Notes under the pieces: model-generated
The model's input: only the letters and a program-made list of their open reading frames with translations
Databases searched by the model: none
Told to the model about the DNA's origin: nothing
Assembly: GCF_016862775.1 (NCBI RefSeq)
Contig: NZ_BONP01000018.1
Coordinates: 1 to 64,000, forward strand
Source: Cellulomonas phragmiteti
GTDB lineage: Bacteria > Actinomycetota > Actinomycetes > Actinomycetales > Cellulomonadaceae
Reading direction: 5' to 3'
DNA length: 64,000 nucleotides
Translations under genes and position numbers: made by a program
Part shown: positions 37,332 through 45,501 of the stretch, piece after piece
How positions within the stretch are numbered: the first letter of the stretch is position 1
Layout of the letters: every line of letters starts with the position of its first letter

Positions 37332-38099
37332 ATGGCACTGCTCGAGGGCAAGACCCTGCTCGTCACCGGCGTCCTGACGGACAGCTCGATCGCGTTCCAC
37401 GTCGCCCGCCTCGCGCAGGAGCAGGGCGCCACCGTCGTCCTGACCTCGTTCGGGCGGCAGCTGCGCCTCACGCAGGCGATCGCCCGGCGGCTGCCGCAGG
37501 CGGCGCCCGTCGTCGAGCTCGACGTCACCTCCGACGACGACCTCGCCGCGCTCGCGGACCGTGTCCGTGAGCACGCCGACCACCTCGACGGGGTGGTGCA
37601 CTCCATCGGGTTCGCCCCGCAGTCCGTGATGGGCGGCAACTTCCTCGCCGGGCAGTGGGAGGACGTCGCCACCGCGGTGCACGTCAGCGCCTACTCGCTC
37701 AAGGCGCTGGCCGTGGCCACCCAGCCGCTGCTCACGCGCGGGTCGAGCCTCGTCGGGCTGACGTTCGACGCCCGCTACGCGTGGCCCGTGTACGACTGGA
37801 TGGGCGTCGCCAAGGCCGCGTTCGAGTCCACCGCCCGCTACCTGGCCCGCGATCTCGGCCCGCTGGGCGTCCGGGTCAACCTCGTGTCCGCCGGTCCGAT
37901 CCGCACGACGGCCGCCAAGTCGATCCCCGGGTTCGAGGCGATGGAGGGCGGCTGGCCCGACCGCGCTCCGCTCGGCTGGGACGTCAGCGACCCCGAGCCG
38001 ACCGCCCGCGCGGTCGCGGCGCTGCTCTCCGACTGGTTCCCGGCGACGACGGGCGAGATCGTGCACGTCGACGGTGGCGTGCACGCGATGGGGTTGTGA
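37332..38099 (+). CDS. fabI: InhA-type enoyl-ACP reductase
   Basis: This 255-residue NADH-dependent enoyl-ACP reductase catalyses the last step of fatty acid elongation. It starts LEGKTLLVTGVLTDSSIAFHVA, as InhA does, and has the catalytic pair in FDARYAWPVYDWMGVAKAA (Tyr and Lys spaced as in InhA). The C-terminus GEIVHVDGGVHAMGL is typical. ATG 37332 follows ACCGAAAGG. It is the drug target class of isoniazid and triclosan; sensitivity cannot be predicted here. Confidence 0.95.
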   Translation: MALLEGKTLLVTGVLTDSSIAFHVARLAQEQGATVVLTSFGRQLRLTQAIARRLPQAAPVVELDVTSDDDLAALADRVREHADHLDGVVHSIGFAPQSVMGGNFLAGQWEDVATAVHVSAYSLKALAVATQPLLTRGSSLVGLTFDARYAWPVYDWMGVAKAAFESTARYLARDLGPLGVRVNLVSAGPIRTTAAKSIPGFEAMEGGWPDRAPLGWDVSDPEPTARAVAALLSDWFPATTGEIVHVDGGVHAMGL

Positions 38100-38179
38100 C
38101 CCCCGGACGTCGCGTTCGTCACGCCACGCGGGGCCGTGGGCAGTACCTCGACGACGGTGCGGGATGGGACCCTGGTCCC

Positions 38180-38701
38180 GTGACTCCGCACCGTCTCGTC
38201 CTCCTGCGGCACGCGAAGGCCGAGCCGGCCGGCGCGGTCGTCGACCACGAGCGCCCGCTGGCACTGGCCGGGCGCCGGCAGGCCGCAGCCGTCGGGGGCG
38301 CGCTGGCCGCCGCCGGTCTCGCGCCCACCCACGTGCTGTGCTCGTCGGCCCTGCGGACGCGCCAGACGTGGGAGATCGCGCGGACGGCGCTGACGACCGC
38401 CGGCGCGGCCGACCCCGAGGTGGCGGTGACCGACCTGCTGTACGACGCCTCGACGGGTGACCTTGCTGCCGTCCTGCGCACGCAGCCCGCGGAGGCGTCG
38501 ACCGTCCTGGTCGTGGGGCACGAGCCGACGGTCTCGCACGCGTCGGGGGTGCTGGCGGGTCCCGGGTCGGACGAGGCCGTGCTCGCACGGGTCCAGCGCG
38601 GGATGCCGACCGCAGCCTGGACGGTGCTCGAGCTGGACGGTGCGTGGGACGCGGTCGCGCCCGGCGCGCTGCGGCTCGTCCACCTGGACCGCCCCGACTG
38701 A
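38180..38701 (+). CDS. SixA-like histidine phosphatase
   Basis: This 173-residue protein of the RHG/histidine phosphatase superfamily has the phospho-accepting RHAKAE near residue 10, SSALRTRQTWE and a second His in VVGHEPTVS. It resembles SixA-type phosphohistidine phosphatases (compare Rv1276c). GTG 38180 lies 6 bases after GACCCT, a degenerate -10, so it may have its own leaderless promoter after fabI. Confidence 0.88.
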   Translation: MTPHRLVLLRHAKAEPAGAVVDHERPLALAGRRQAAAVGGALAAAGLAPTHVLCSSALRTRQTWEIARTALTTAGAADPEVAVTDLLYDASTGDLAAVLRTQPAEASTVLVVGHEPTVSHASGVLAGPGSDEAVLARVQRGMPTAAWTVLELDGAWDAVAPGALRLVHLDRPD

Positions 38702-38744
38702 CGGTCCGGCGCCACCGCGCCGCCCGGCTCCGTGCGCAGGCTCC

Positions 38745-39395
38745 TCAGCCGGTGAAGGGGGCGAGCGCGAGGACGGCGTCGAGACGTCCGTCGACCGCCG
38801 CGTCGGCAGCCTGCGCCACGACGGGCTTGGCGTTGAAGGCGATCCCCGTGGCCGCGGCGGCGAGCATGTCGAGGTCGTTGGCACCGTCGCCGATGGCGAC
38901 GGTCCGGTCCATCGGCACGCCCAGCTCCGCGGCCCACGCCGTGAGGGTGGCGGCCTTGGCGGCGCGGTCGACGACGGGGCCGTCGACGCGTCCGGTGAGG
39001 CGGCCGTCGCGCACCTCGAGCCGGTTGGCGTGCACCCGCGTGATCCCCAGGCGCGCGGCCAGGGGGCGGGCGACCTCGACGAAGCCGCCCGAGACCAGGC
39101 CGACGGGCCAGCCCCGTCGCTGCAGCTCGGTGACGAGCTCGGCGGCGCCCGGGGTCAGCTCGACCTCCGCGAGCACCTCGTCGAACACCGACACGGGCAG
39201 TCCCGCCAACGTCGCGACGCGCTCGCGCAGCGACCGGGCGAAGTCGATCTCGCCACGCATCGCTCGCTCGGTGATCTGCGCGACGAGCGGACGGGAGCCC
39301 GCGTGGCCGGCGAGCATCTCGACCACCTCGCCCGTGATGAGCGTGGAGTCGACGTCCATGACGACGAGCCGGGCAGCAGCCGTACGGGTGTCCAC
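38745..39395 (-). CDS. serB: Phosphoserine phosphatase
   Basis: This 216-residue HAD phosphatase makes serine from phosphoserine. Motif I is DVDSTLI (with EVVEML following), motif II is VSGGF, the Lys is in DRAAKAATL, and motif IV is GDGANDLDML. It lacks the N-terminal ACT domains of some SerB2 proteins, so it is the short form. GTG 39395 sits 6 bases after TAGCCT. Confidence 0.93.
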   Translation of the reverse strand: MDTRTAAARLVVMDVDSTLITGEVVEMLAGHAGSRPLVAQITERAMRGEIDFARSLRERVATLAGLPVSVFDEVLAEVELTPGAAELVTELQRRGWPVGLVSGGFVEVARPLAARLGITRVHANRLEVRDGRLTGRVDGPVVDRAAKAATLTAWAAELGVPMDRTVAIGDGANDLDMLAAAATGIAFNAKPVVAQAADAAVDGRLDAVLALAPFTG

Positions 39396-39401
39396 GCCCG
39401 C

Positions 39402-39407
39402 AGGCTA
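39402..39407 (-). promoter_or_regulatory. -10 element TAGCCT for leaderless serB
   Basis: On the minus strand TAGCCT is separated by six bases from the serB GTG. Confidence 0.6.
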
Positions 39408-39459
39408 GCGGCCGGTGCCGGGGACGGGCGCAGGTGTCCGCCAGGCGTCCGGACCGGGC

Positions 39460-39483
39460 GGGCCGGGCCCGCCGGCCCGGCCC
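39460..39483. terminator. Hairpin terminator after glgC
   Basis: A perfect 10-bp stem (39460-39469 with 39474-39483) and a CGCC loop lie directly beyond the minus-strand glgC stop. Confidence 0.65.
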
Positions 39484-39490
39484 CCGGTCG

Positions 39491-40732
39491 TCAGTCGGTG
39501 ATGATCGTGCCCTTCGGGACGACGGTGATGCCGCTGTCCGTGACCGTGAACCCGCGTGCGCGGTCGTGCTCGTGGTCCAGACCGACACGCGCCCGCTCGG
39601 GGACGATGACGTTCTTGTCGAGGATCGCGTGGTGGATCTGCGCGTACCGCTCGACCTGCACGCCGTCCATGAGGACCGAGTCCGTCACCTGCGCCCACGA
39701 GTGCAGCCGGATGCCGGGGGACAGGATCGACCCCGAGACGGTCGCACCGGAGACGACGACGCCGGGGGAGACGATCGAGTCGGCCGCGTGACCCAGGCGG
39801 CCCGCGCCCGCGTGCACGAACTTGGCCGGGGCCAGGCCCGTGTACCCGGTGTGCAACGGCCACTCGTCGTTGTAGAGGTTGAACACCGGCTCGATCGAGA
39901 TGAGGTCCTGGTTGGCGTCGAAGTACGAGTCGAGCGTCCCGACGTCGCGCCAGTAGTCGCGGTCGCGGTCCGTCGATCCCGGGACGTCGTTGCGGATGAA
40001 GTCGTACACGCCCGCGGTGCCGCGCTCCACGAACCACGGGACGATGTCGCCACCCATGTCGTGCCGCGAGTTCACGTCCTCGGCGTCGACCGTCACGGCG
40101 CGGACCAGCGCGTCCGCGTCGGCCACGTAGTTGCCCATCGACGCGAGGATCTCCAGCGGCGACCCGGGCACCGGTGTCGGGTCGACGGGCTTCTCGCGGA
40201 ACGCCGCGATGCGTGAGGGGTCGCCCGGGACCGTCTCGATGACCCCGAACTGGTCGGCCATGTCGATGGGCTGCCGGATGCCGGCGACCGTCAGCTCGGC
40301 GCCGGACTCGATGTGCGCGTCCACCATCTGGGAGAAGTCCATGCGGTACACGTGGTCGGCGCCGACCACGACGACGATGTCGGGACGCTCGTCGTCGATG
40401 ATGTTGAGGCACTGGTAGATCGCGTCCGCGCTGCCCAGGTACCAGTGCTTGCCGACGCGCTGCTGCGCGGGGACGGCCGCGACGTAGTTGCCCAGCAGCG
40501 CCGACATGCGCCACGTCTTGGAGACGTGCCGGTCCAGCGAGTGGGACTTGTACTGGGTCAGCACGATCACGTGCAGGTAGTGCGAGTTGATGACGTTCGA
40601 CAGGGCGAAGTCGACGAGGCGGTAGATGCCGCCGAAGGGGACGGCGGGCTTGGCGCGGTGCGCCGTCAGCGGCATGAGCCGCTTGCCCTCCCCTCCGGCG
40701 AGGACGATGGCAAGGACACGCGGCGCTGGCAT
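39491..40732 (-). CDS. glgC: Glucose-1-phosphate adenylyltransferase
   Basis: GlgC makes ADP-glucose from glucose 1-phosphate and ATP. The 413-residue protein has the nucleotidyltransferase start [14 protein letters not shown] with AKPAVPFGG, the [14 protein letters not shown] substrate region, and a C-terminal left-handed beta-helix (hexapeptide pattern [16 protein letters not shown]). ATG 40732 is 6 bases after TAGGTT. It is divergent from the glycogen synthase gene, like Rv1213/Rv1212c. Confidence 0.97.
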   Translation of the reverse strand: MPAPRVLAIVLAGGEGKRLMPLTAHRAKPAVPFGGIYRLVDFALSNVINSHYLHVIVLTQYKSHSLDRHVSKTWRMSALLGNYVAAVPAQQRVGKHWYLGSADAIYQCLNIIDDERPDIVVVVGADHVYRMDFSQMVDAHIESGAELTVAGIRQPIDMADQFGVIETVPGDPSRIAAFREKPVDPTPVPGSPLEILASMGNYVADADALVRAVTVDAEDVNSRHDMGGDIVPWFVERGTAGVYDFIRNDVPGSTDRDRDYWRDVGTLDSYFDANQDLISIEPVFNLYNDEWPLHTGYTGLAPAKFVHAGAGRLGHAADSIVSPGVVVSGATVSGSILSPGIRLHSWAQVTDSVLMDGVQVERYAQIHHAILDKNVIVPERARVGLDHEHDRARGFTVTDSGITVVPKGTIITD

Positions 40733-40738
40733 GGACCC

Positions 40739-40744
40739 AACCTA
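40739..40744 (-). promoter_or_regulatory. -10 element TAGGTT for leaderless glgC
   Basis: TAGGTT on the minus strand lies six bases before the glgC ATG. Confidence 0.6.
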
Positions 40745-40788
40745 GGCCCGCGCGCGTCCCGCAGCCATGCGCAGGCGCGTCCGGGCGC

Positions 40789-40794
40789 TAGCGT
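40789..40794 (+). promoter_or_regulatory. -10 element TAGCGT for glgA
   Basis: TAGCGT would start a transcript with a short leader of about 40 bases that carries CTGGAGG before GTG 40840, unlike the leaderless glgC opposite. Confidence 0.5.
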
Positions 40795-40839
40795 GTCGCC
40801 AGACGACCGGCGGTGGGCCGGTCACGACTGGAGGCACCG

Positions 40840-42066
40840 GTGCGCGTCGACCTGCTGACCCGCGAGTACCCGCCGCACGTGTACGGGGGTGCGGGCGTCC
40901 ACGTGGCGGGCCTGACGGCCGTCCTGCGCGAGCTGATCGACGTCCGGGTGCACGCCTTCGACGACCCGGTCGCCGAGCCCGGCACGCACGGGTACGCGGT
41001 GCCCGGCGGCCTGGCCGGCGCCAACCCCGCGCTCGCGACGATGGGCGTCGACCTGGCCGTGGTCGACGGGATCGGGCGCGACACCGCCGAAGGCGGCACC
41101 GACCTGGTGCACTCGCACACCTGGTACGCGAACCTCGCCGGGCACCTCGCGTCGCTCCTGTACGGCGTGCCCCACGTGCTCACGGCGCACAGCCTCGAGC
41201 CCCTGCGGCCGTGGAAGGCGGAGCAGCTCGGTGGCGGGTACGCGCTGTCGTCGTGGGTCGAGCGCACCGCGTACGAGGCCGCCGACGCGGTGATCGCGGT
41301 GAGCGGCGGCATGCGGGCGGACATCCTGCGGTCCTACCCGGCCGTCGACCCGGCGAAGGTGCACGTCGTCCACAACGGCATCGACCTCGACGGCTGGCAG
41401 CGGCCGGCGTCCGACGAGGGCCTGGCGCGGGCACGCACGGTCGTGCAGGACCTGGGGATCGACCCCGACCGCCCGGCGGTCGTGTTCGTCGGGCGGATCA
41501 CGCGCCAGAAGGGCCTGCCGTACCTGCTGCGCGCGGTCGAGGCGCTGCCCACCGACGTGCAGGTCGTGCTCTGCGCCGGGGCGCCCGACACCCCCGAGAT
41601 CCTCGCCGAGGTGAACACGCTGGTCGCGGACCTGCGCACGCGGCGCTCCGGGGTCGTGTGGATCGACCGGATGCTGCCGCGCGACGAGCTCGTCGCCGTC
41701 CTGGCGCACGGCACCGTCTTCGCGTGCCCGTCGGTCTACGAGCCGCTGGGCATCGTCAACCTCGAGGCCATGGCGGTCGGCCTGCCCGTCGTCGGCACCG
41801 CCACCGGCGGGATCCCCGAGGTCGTCGACGACGGCGTCACGGGCGTGCTCGTGCCGATCGACCAGGTGCAGGACGGCACGGGGACGCCCGTGGACCCGGA
41901 CACCTTCGTCGCGGACCTCGGCACGGCGCTCGCCGACGCGGTCGCGGACACGGACCGCGCGGCCCGGTGGGGCGCGGCCGCACGCCGGCGCGTCGAGGAC
42001 CACTTCTCGTGGCACGCCGTCGGGCAGCGCACGCTCGAGGTCTACCGGGGCGTCCTCGGCGGCTGA
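40840..42066 (+). CDS. glgA: Glycogen/maltose-1-phosphate synthase (GT4)
   Basis: This 408-residue GT-B glycosyltransferase of family GT4 has the acceptor-side loop EYPPHVYGGAGVH, a KxxGLP-like IGRITRQKGLPYLL and the donor motif PSVYEPLGIVNLEAM (E-x7-E). The actinobacterial enzyme was called glycogen synthase; its mycobacterial counterpart GlgM mainly makes maltose 1-phosphate from ADP-glucose. The sequence alone does not separate these. GTG 40840 with GGAGG upstream is preferred to the open frame at 40813. Confidence 0.9.
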   Translation: MRVDLLTREYPPHVYGGAGVHVAGLTAVLRELIDVRVHAFDDPVAEPGTHGYAVPGGLAGANPALATMGVDLAVVDGIGRDTAEGGTDLVHSHTWYANLAGHLASLLYGVPHVLTAHSLEPLRPWKAEQLGGGYALSSWVERTAYEAADAVIAVSGGMRADILRSYPAVDPAKVHVVHNGIDLDGWQRPASDEGLARARTVVQDLGIDPDRPAVVFVGRITRQKGLPYLLRAVEALPTDVQVVLCAGAPDTPEILAEVNTLVADLRTRRSGVVWIDRMLPRDELVAVLAHGTVFACPSVYEPLGIVNLEAMAVGLPVVGTATGGIPEVVDDGVTGVLVPIDQVQDGTGTPVDPDTFVADLGTALADAVADTDRAARWGAAARRRVEDHFSWHAVGQRTLEVYRGVLGG

Positions 42067-42071
42067 GGCAC

Positions 42072-42100
42072 GACGGCCGGCGTCCTCGACGCCGGCCGTC
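42072..42100. terminator. Bidirectional hairpin after glgA
   Basis: A perfect 13-bp stem (42072-42084 with 42088-42100) and a 3-base loop lie between convergent genes, overlapping the last bases of the minus-strand hypothetical. Confidence 0.75.
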
Positions 42101-42857
42101 AGCGCGGCGTCAAGGACGTCGCCGCCGCGGCCATCGCCCGGCGGGCCACCCGGTCGACCTCCCGCAGCGCGGTCGCGCGCTGGTCCGCCTGCCACGTGTT
42201 GACCGCTCCGCCGTCGTCGTGCGCGGCGAGAGCGACGATGCCACGCAGCCGCGCCGCGCTCGACAGCACCCGCAGCCGCTGGGGCTCGACCCCCGGCGGG
42301 ATCCGACGCTCGGGCAGGGCGCCGTCGCGGACGCCCGCGATGTCGTCGGCCGCGTCGGGCCGCCACCGCTCGACGCCGAGCGAGACCAGTGCCTCGGTCG
42401 CGGTCAGCAAGCCGTGCCGCAGGGCGCGCTCGGCGTCCTCCAGCGACCCGACCTGCGCCCACACGGCGGTTCGCCAGTCCGGCACCGTCGTGGCCCGCCA
42501 CGTCACGAGGTGCCCCGGCTCGAGGTCCGACCCGAAGCGCTCGACCTGCGGGACCGCCGCGACGATCCGCTCCCCTGCGCGCAGCAGCACGCACTCGCCC
42601 GCATCGACCGCCGCGCCCGAGACGCCCGGCGGCGCGGCGACGGGCTCGCCGGGCACCGGCAGGACCACGGCGACCTCGTCGACCGGGCCGGCGAACCACC
42701 GGACCCAGTCGCGCATCGGCAACGACTCGCCGTCCGCCTCGACGGTGTGCGGCTCGTCGTCGGCCTGCACGGCGGTCACCGCGGCGTCGGGCCCGGCGGA
42801 CGAGGCGAGCCACAGGGCGAGCAGGACGGAGCGGGGCAGGTCGAGTGCAGCGGCCAC
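42099..42857 (-). CDS. Hypothetical protein
   Basis: This 252-residue soluble protein is of a family I do not recognise. The first half is mixed alpha/beta (DLPRSVLLALWLASSAG, VTWRATTVPDWRTAVW); the second half is helical and Arg/Ala-rich. There is no metal-binding or nucleotide motif. It starts with GTG 6 bases after TACCGT, and this start lies inside the parC-side hairpin. Good codon bias and a conserved-looking core make it a real gene; its role is unknown. Confidence 0.7.
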   Translation of the reverse strand: MAAALDLPRSVLLALWLASSAGPDAAVTAVQADDEPHTVEADGESLPMRDWVRWFAGPVDEVAVVLPVPGEPVAAPPGVSGAAVDAGECVLLRAGERIVAAVPQVERFGSDLEPGHLVTWRATTVPDWRTAVWAQVGSLEDAERALRHGLLTATEALVSLGVERWRPDAADDIAGVRDGALPERRIPPGVEPQRLRVLSSAARLRGIVALAAHDDGGAVNTWQADQRATALREVDRVARRAMAAAATSLTPR

Positions 42858-42885
42858 CCCACCACGGTAGGTGGTGGGGTGGCCG
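42851..42885. terminator. 15-bp hairpin overlapping start of next gene
   Basis: CGGCCACCCCACCAC pairs perfectly with 42871-42885 across GGTAG. For minus-strand transcription it follows the topoisomerase gene at once, yet it contains the -10 (42864-42869) and GTG (42857) of the next gene. Confidence 0.65.
42864..42869 (-). promoter_or_regulatory. -10 element TACCGT within hairpin loop
   Basis: TACCGT on the minus strand occupies most of the loop of the 42851-42885 hairpin and precedes GTG 42857 by six bases. Confidence 0.55.
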
Positions 42886-42899
42886 GTGCGGGGCAGGTG

Positions 42900-45377
42900 T
42901 CAGCCGATCGCGTGCACCGGCGCCGCCAGCGGCGCTCCCGAGCCGTCGCGGCGCTCGTCGACGGGCGGCAGGTCGACGGGCTGCCCGCCCGAGCCCGTGG
43001 CCCGGGCCGGTGCCGGTCCGACGTAGGCGAGGATCAGCGCGTCCTCGCCCTTGAGGAACCGGTGCGAGCGCACGCCGCCGGTCGCGCGGCCCTTGCCCGG
43101 GTACGTCGCGAACGGCGTGACCTTGGCGGCGCCCGTCTGCGTCCCGGGGAGCGCGGACGACGACCCGGAGACCGTCACGACGACGGCGTCGTCACCGGGC
43201 CGCACGACACCGAACGCCACGACGCGTGCGCCCGCCGCCAGCTTGATGCCGGCCATGCCGCCGGCCGCCCGACCCTGCGGGCGCACCTGGCTGCCGGGGA
43301 AGTGCAGCAACGAGGAGTCCGACGAGACCAGCACGAGCTCGTCGTCCTCGGACGCCGGACAGGCTCCCACGACCTCGTCGCCGTCCTTGAGCGTGATGGC
43401 CTCCCAGGAGTCGCGGTTGGCCGGGGCGTCGCCCGGCGTGACCCGCTTGACCACGCCCTGCGCCGTGGCCAGCGCGAGCGGGGGGGCGTCCTCGCCGAGC
43501 GGGACGAGCGCGACGACGCGCTCGTCCTTCTCGAGCGTGACGGCCTCGCCGACCGGCAGCCCGCCCGACAGGGACGGGGGACCGTCCGTCGGGGGCAGCG
43601 CCGGCAGCTCCAGGACCGAGAACCGCACGACGCGCCCGCGCGACGTCAGCGCCCCGACGTCCGCCCGGGCCGTGGTGGCCACGGCGGAGGCGACCACGTC
43701 GTGCCGGCTGCGGGTCGCCCCGTCGCCGCGCACCGGCGCGACGTCCTCCGCGGTGCGGGCCACCAGACCGGTGGCCGAGAGCAGCGCCCAGCACGGCGTG
43801 TCGGGGATCTCCAGGGGGGCGCCGGCCTTGGCGGACGTCGGCGCTCCCGCCGCCCCGGCCACTCCCGTGCCGCCCGCGTGCTCGAGCAGCACGGTCCGGC
43901 GCGGCGTGCCGTACGTCGCCGCCACCTCGGCCATCTCGTCCGACGTCACGGTGCGCAGCAGCCCGTCGTCCGCGAGGATCGCCTGCAGCCGGGCGATCTC
44001 GTCGATGAGCTCGTCGCGCTCGCGCTCGAGCTCGATCCGCGAGAACCGGGTCAGCCGGCGCAGCCGCAGCTCGAGGATGTACTCCGCCTGCGGCTCGGAC
44101 AGGTCGAAGACCGTCCGCAGCCGGGTCCGTGCCGCGTCGGCGTCGTCCGACGCGCGGATGACCTGGATGACCTCGTCGATGTCGAGGATCGCGATGAGCA
44201 GGCCCTCGACCAGGTGCAGCCGCTCCTGGCGCTTCGTCAGCCGGTACGTGGTCCGCCGTCGCACGACCTCGAGCCGGTGCTCGACCCACACCCGCAGCAG
44301 CTCGACCAGCCCCAGCGTGCGCGGCTGCCCCTCGACGAGGGCGACGTTGTTGATGGAGAACGAGTCCTCCAGCGGGGTGTGCCGGTAGAGCTGCTCGAGG
44401 ACCGCCTCGGGGTGGAAGCCCGTCTTGACCTCGATGACGAGCCGCAGGCCGTGCGCGCGGTCGGTGAGGTCGACCGCGTCGGCGATGCCGGAGAGCTTCT
44501 TGGACTGCACGCCCTCCTTGATCTTCTCGATGACCTTCTCCGGGCCGACCGTGTACGGCAGCTCGGTGATGACGATGCCCTTGCGCTTCGGCGTGACGTT
44601 CTCGACCCGCGCGGTCGCGCGCGTGCGGAACGCGCCGCGGCCCGTCCGGTACGCGTCGCGCACCCCGTCGAGGCCGACGATCTTGCCGCCCGTCGGCAGG
44701 TCCGGCCCGGGGACGAACCGCATGAGGTCCTCGAGCGTCGCGTCGGGGTGCCGCACGAGGTGGCGGGCGGCCGCGACGACCTCGACGAGGTTGTGCGGCG
44801 CCATGTTGGTCGCCATGCCGACGGCGATGCCCGTCGCGCCGTTGACCAGGAGGTTCGGGATCGCGGCGGGCAGCACGGACGGCTGCTTGAGCTTGTTGTC
44901 GTAGTTGGGGACGAAGTCGACGACGTCCTCGTCGAGCCCCTGCGTCATCGCGACGGCCGCGGGTGCCATGCGCGCCTCGGTGTACCGGGACGCCGCCGGG
45001 CCGTCGTCGAGCGACCCGAAGTTGCCGTGCCCGTCGACCAGCGGCAGGCGCAGCGAGAACGGCTGCGCCAGGCGCACCATCGCGTCGTAGATCGCGGAGT
45101 CCCCGTGCGGGTGCAGCTTGCCCATGACCTCGCCGACGACGCGCGCCGACTTGACGTACGGGCGCTCCGGACGCAGCCCCATGTCGGCCATCTGGTAGAT
45201 GATCCGGCGCTGCACGGGCTTGAGGCCGTCGCGCGCGTCCGGCAGGGCGCGCGAGTAGATGACCGAGTACGCGTACTCGAGGAACGAGCCCTCCATCTCC
45301 GTCGTGACGTCGACGTCGACGATCCGCTCGACGAGGTCCTCGGGCGGCAGGTCGGGGCTGGCGGGGCGACGCGCCAT
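42900..45377 (-). CDS. parC: GyrA/ParC-type DNA topoisomerase subunit A
   Basis: This 825-residue type IIA topoisomerase A subunit has the catalytic Tyr in ASRYTEARM (Y132), quinolone region [10 protein letters not shown] (91-100), the coiled coil with [20 protein letters not shown], and a degenerate C-terminal beta-pinwheel (for example [21 protein letters not shown]). The C-terminal domain lacks a clear GyrA-box and gyrB is not adjacent, so topoisomerase IV (or the second GyrA of actinobacteria) is the better call. ATG 45377 follows CGAGGAG. Confidence 0.92.
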   Translation of the reverse strand: MARRPASPDLPPEDLVERIVDVDVTTEMEGSFLEYAYSVIYSRALPDARDGLKPVQRRIIYQMADMGLRPERPYVKSARVVGEVMGKLHPHGDSAIYDAMVRLAQPFSLRLPLVDGHGNFGSLDDGPAASRYTEARMAPAAVAMTQGLDEDVVDFVPNYDNKLKQPSVLPAAIPNLLVNGATGIAVGMATNMAPHNLVEVVAAARHLVRHPDATLEDLMRFVPGPDLPTGGKIVGLDGVRDAYRTGRGAFRTRATARVENVTPKRKGIVITELPYTVGPEKVIEKIKEGVQSKKLSGIADAVDLTDRAHGLRLVIEVKTGFHPEAVLEQLYRHTPLEDSFSINNVALVEGQPRTLGLVELLRVWVEHRLEVVRRRTTYRLTKRQERLHLVEGLLIAILDIDEVIQVIRASDDADAARTRLRTVFDLSEPQAEYILELRLRRLTRFSRIELERERDELIDEIARLQAILADDGLLRTVTSDEMAEVAATYGTPRRTVLLEHAGGTGVAGAAGAPTSAKAGAPLEIPDTPCWALLSATGLVARTAEDVAPVRGDGATRSRHDVVASAVATTARADVGALTSRGRVVRFSVLELPALPPTDGPPSLSGGLPVGEAVTLEKDERVVALVPLGEDAPPLALATAQGVVKRVTPGDAPANRDSWEAITLKDGDEVVGACPASEDDELVLVSSDSSLLHFPGSQVRPQGRAAGGMAGIKLAAGARVVAFGVVRPGDDAVVVTVSGSSSALPGTQTGAAKVTPFATYPGKGRATGGVRSHRFLKGEDALILAYVGPAPARATGSGGQPVDLPPVDERRDGSGAPLAAPVHAIG

Positions 45378-45489
45378 GGGCTGGTGTGCTCCTCGGGTGC
45401 TGCGGTGGCTCGGTGGCGGACGGTCGGCGCGGGGTCGCGCGGCGACCATTGTCCCCGGGTCCGGGCCGCCGCCGGTGCAGCCGCGCCGC

Positions 45490-45495
45490 TAGCCT
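45490..45495 (+). promoter_or_regulatory. -10 element TAGCCT for leaderless GNAT-ligase gene
   Basis: TAGCCT ends six bases before ATG 45502. Confidence 0.6.
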
Positions 45496-45501
45496 GGCGG
45501 T

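Noticed and set aside
38702-38744. Small GGCGC/GCGCC hairpin between sixA-like and serB genes
   Set aside because: Only five base pairs, expected by chance at this GC content.
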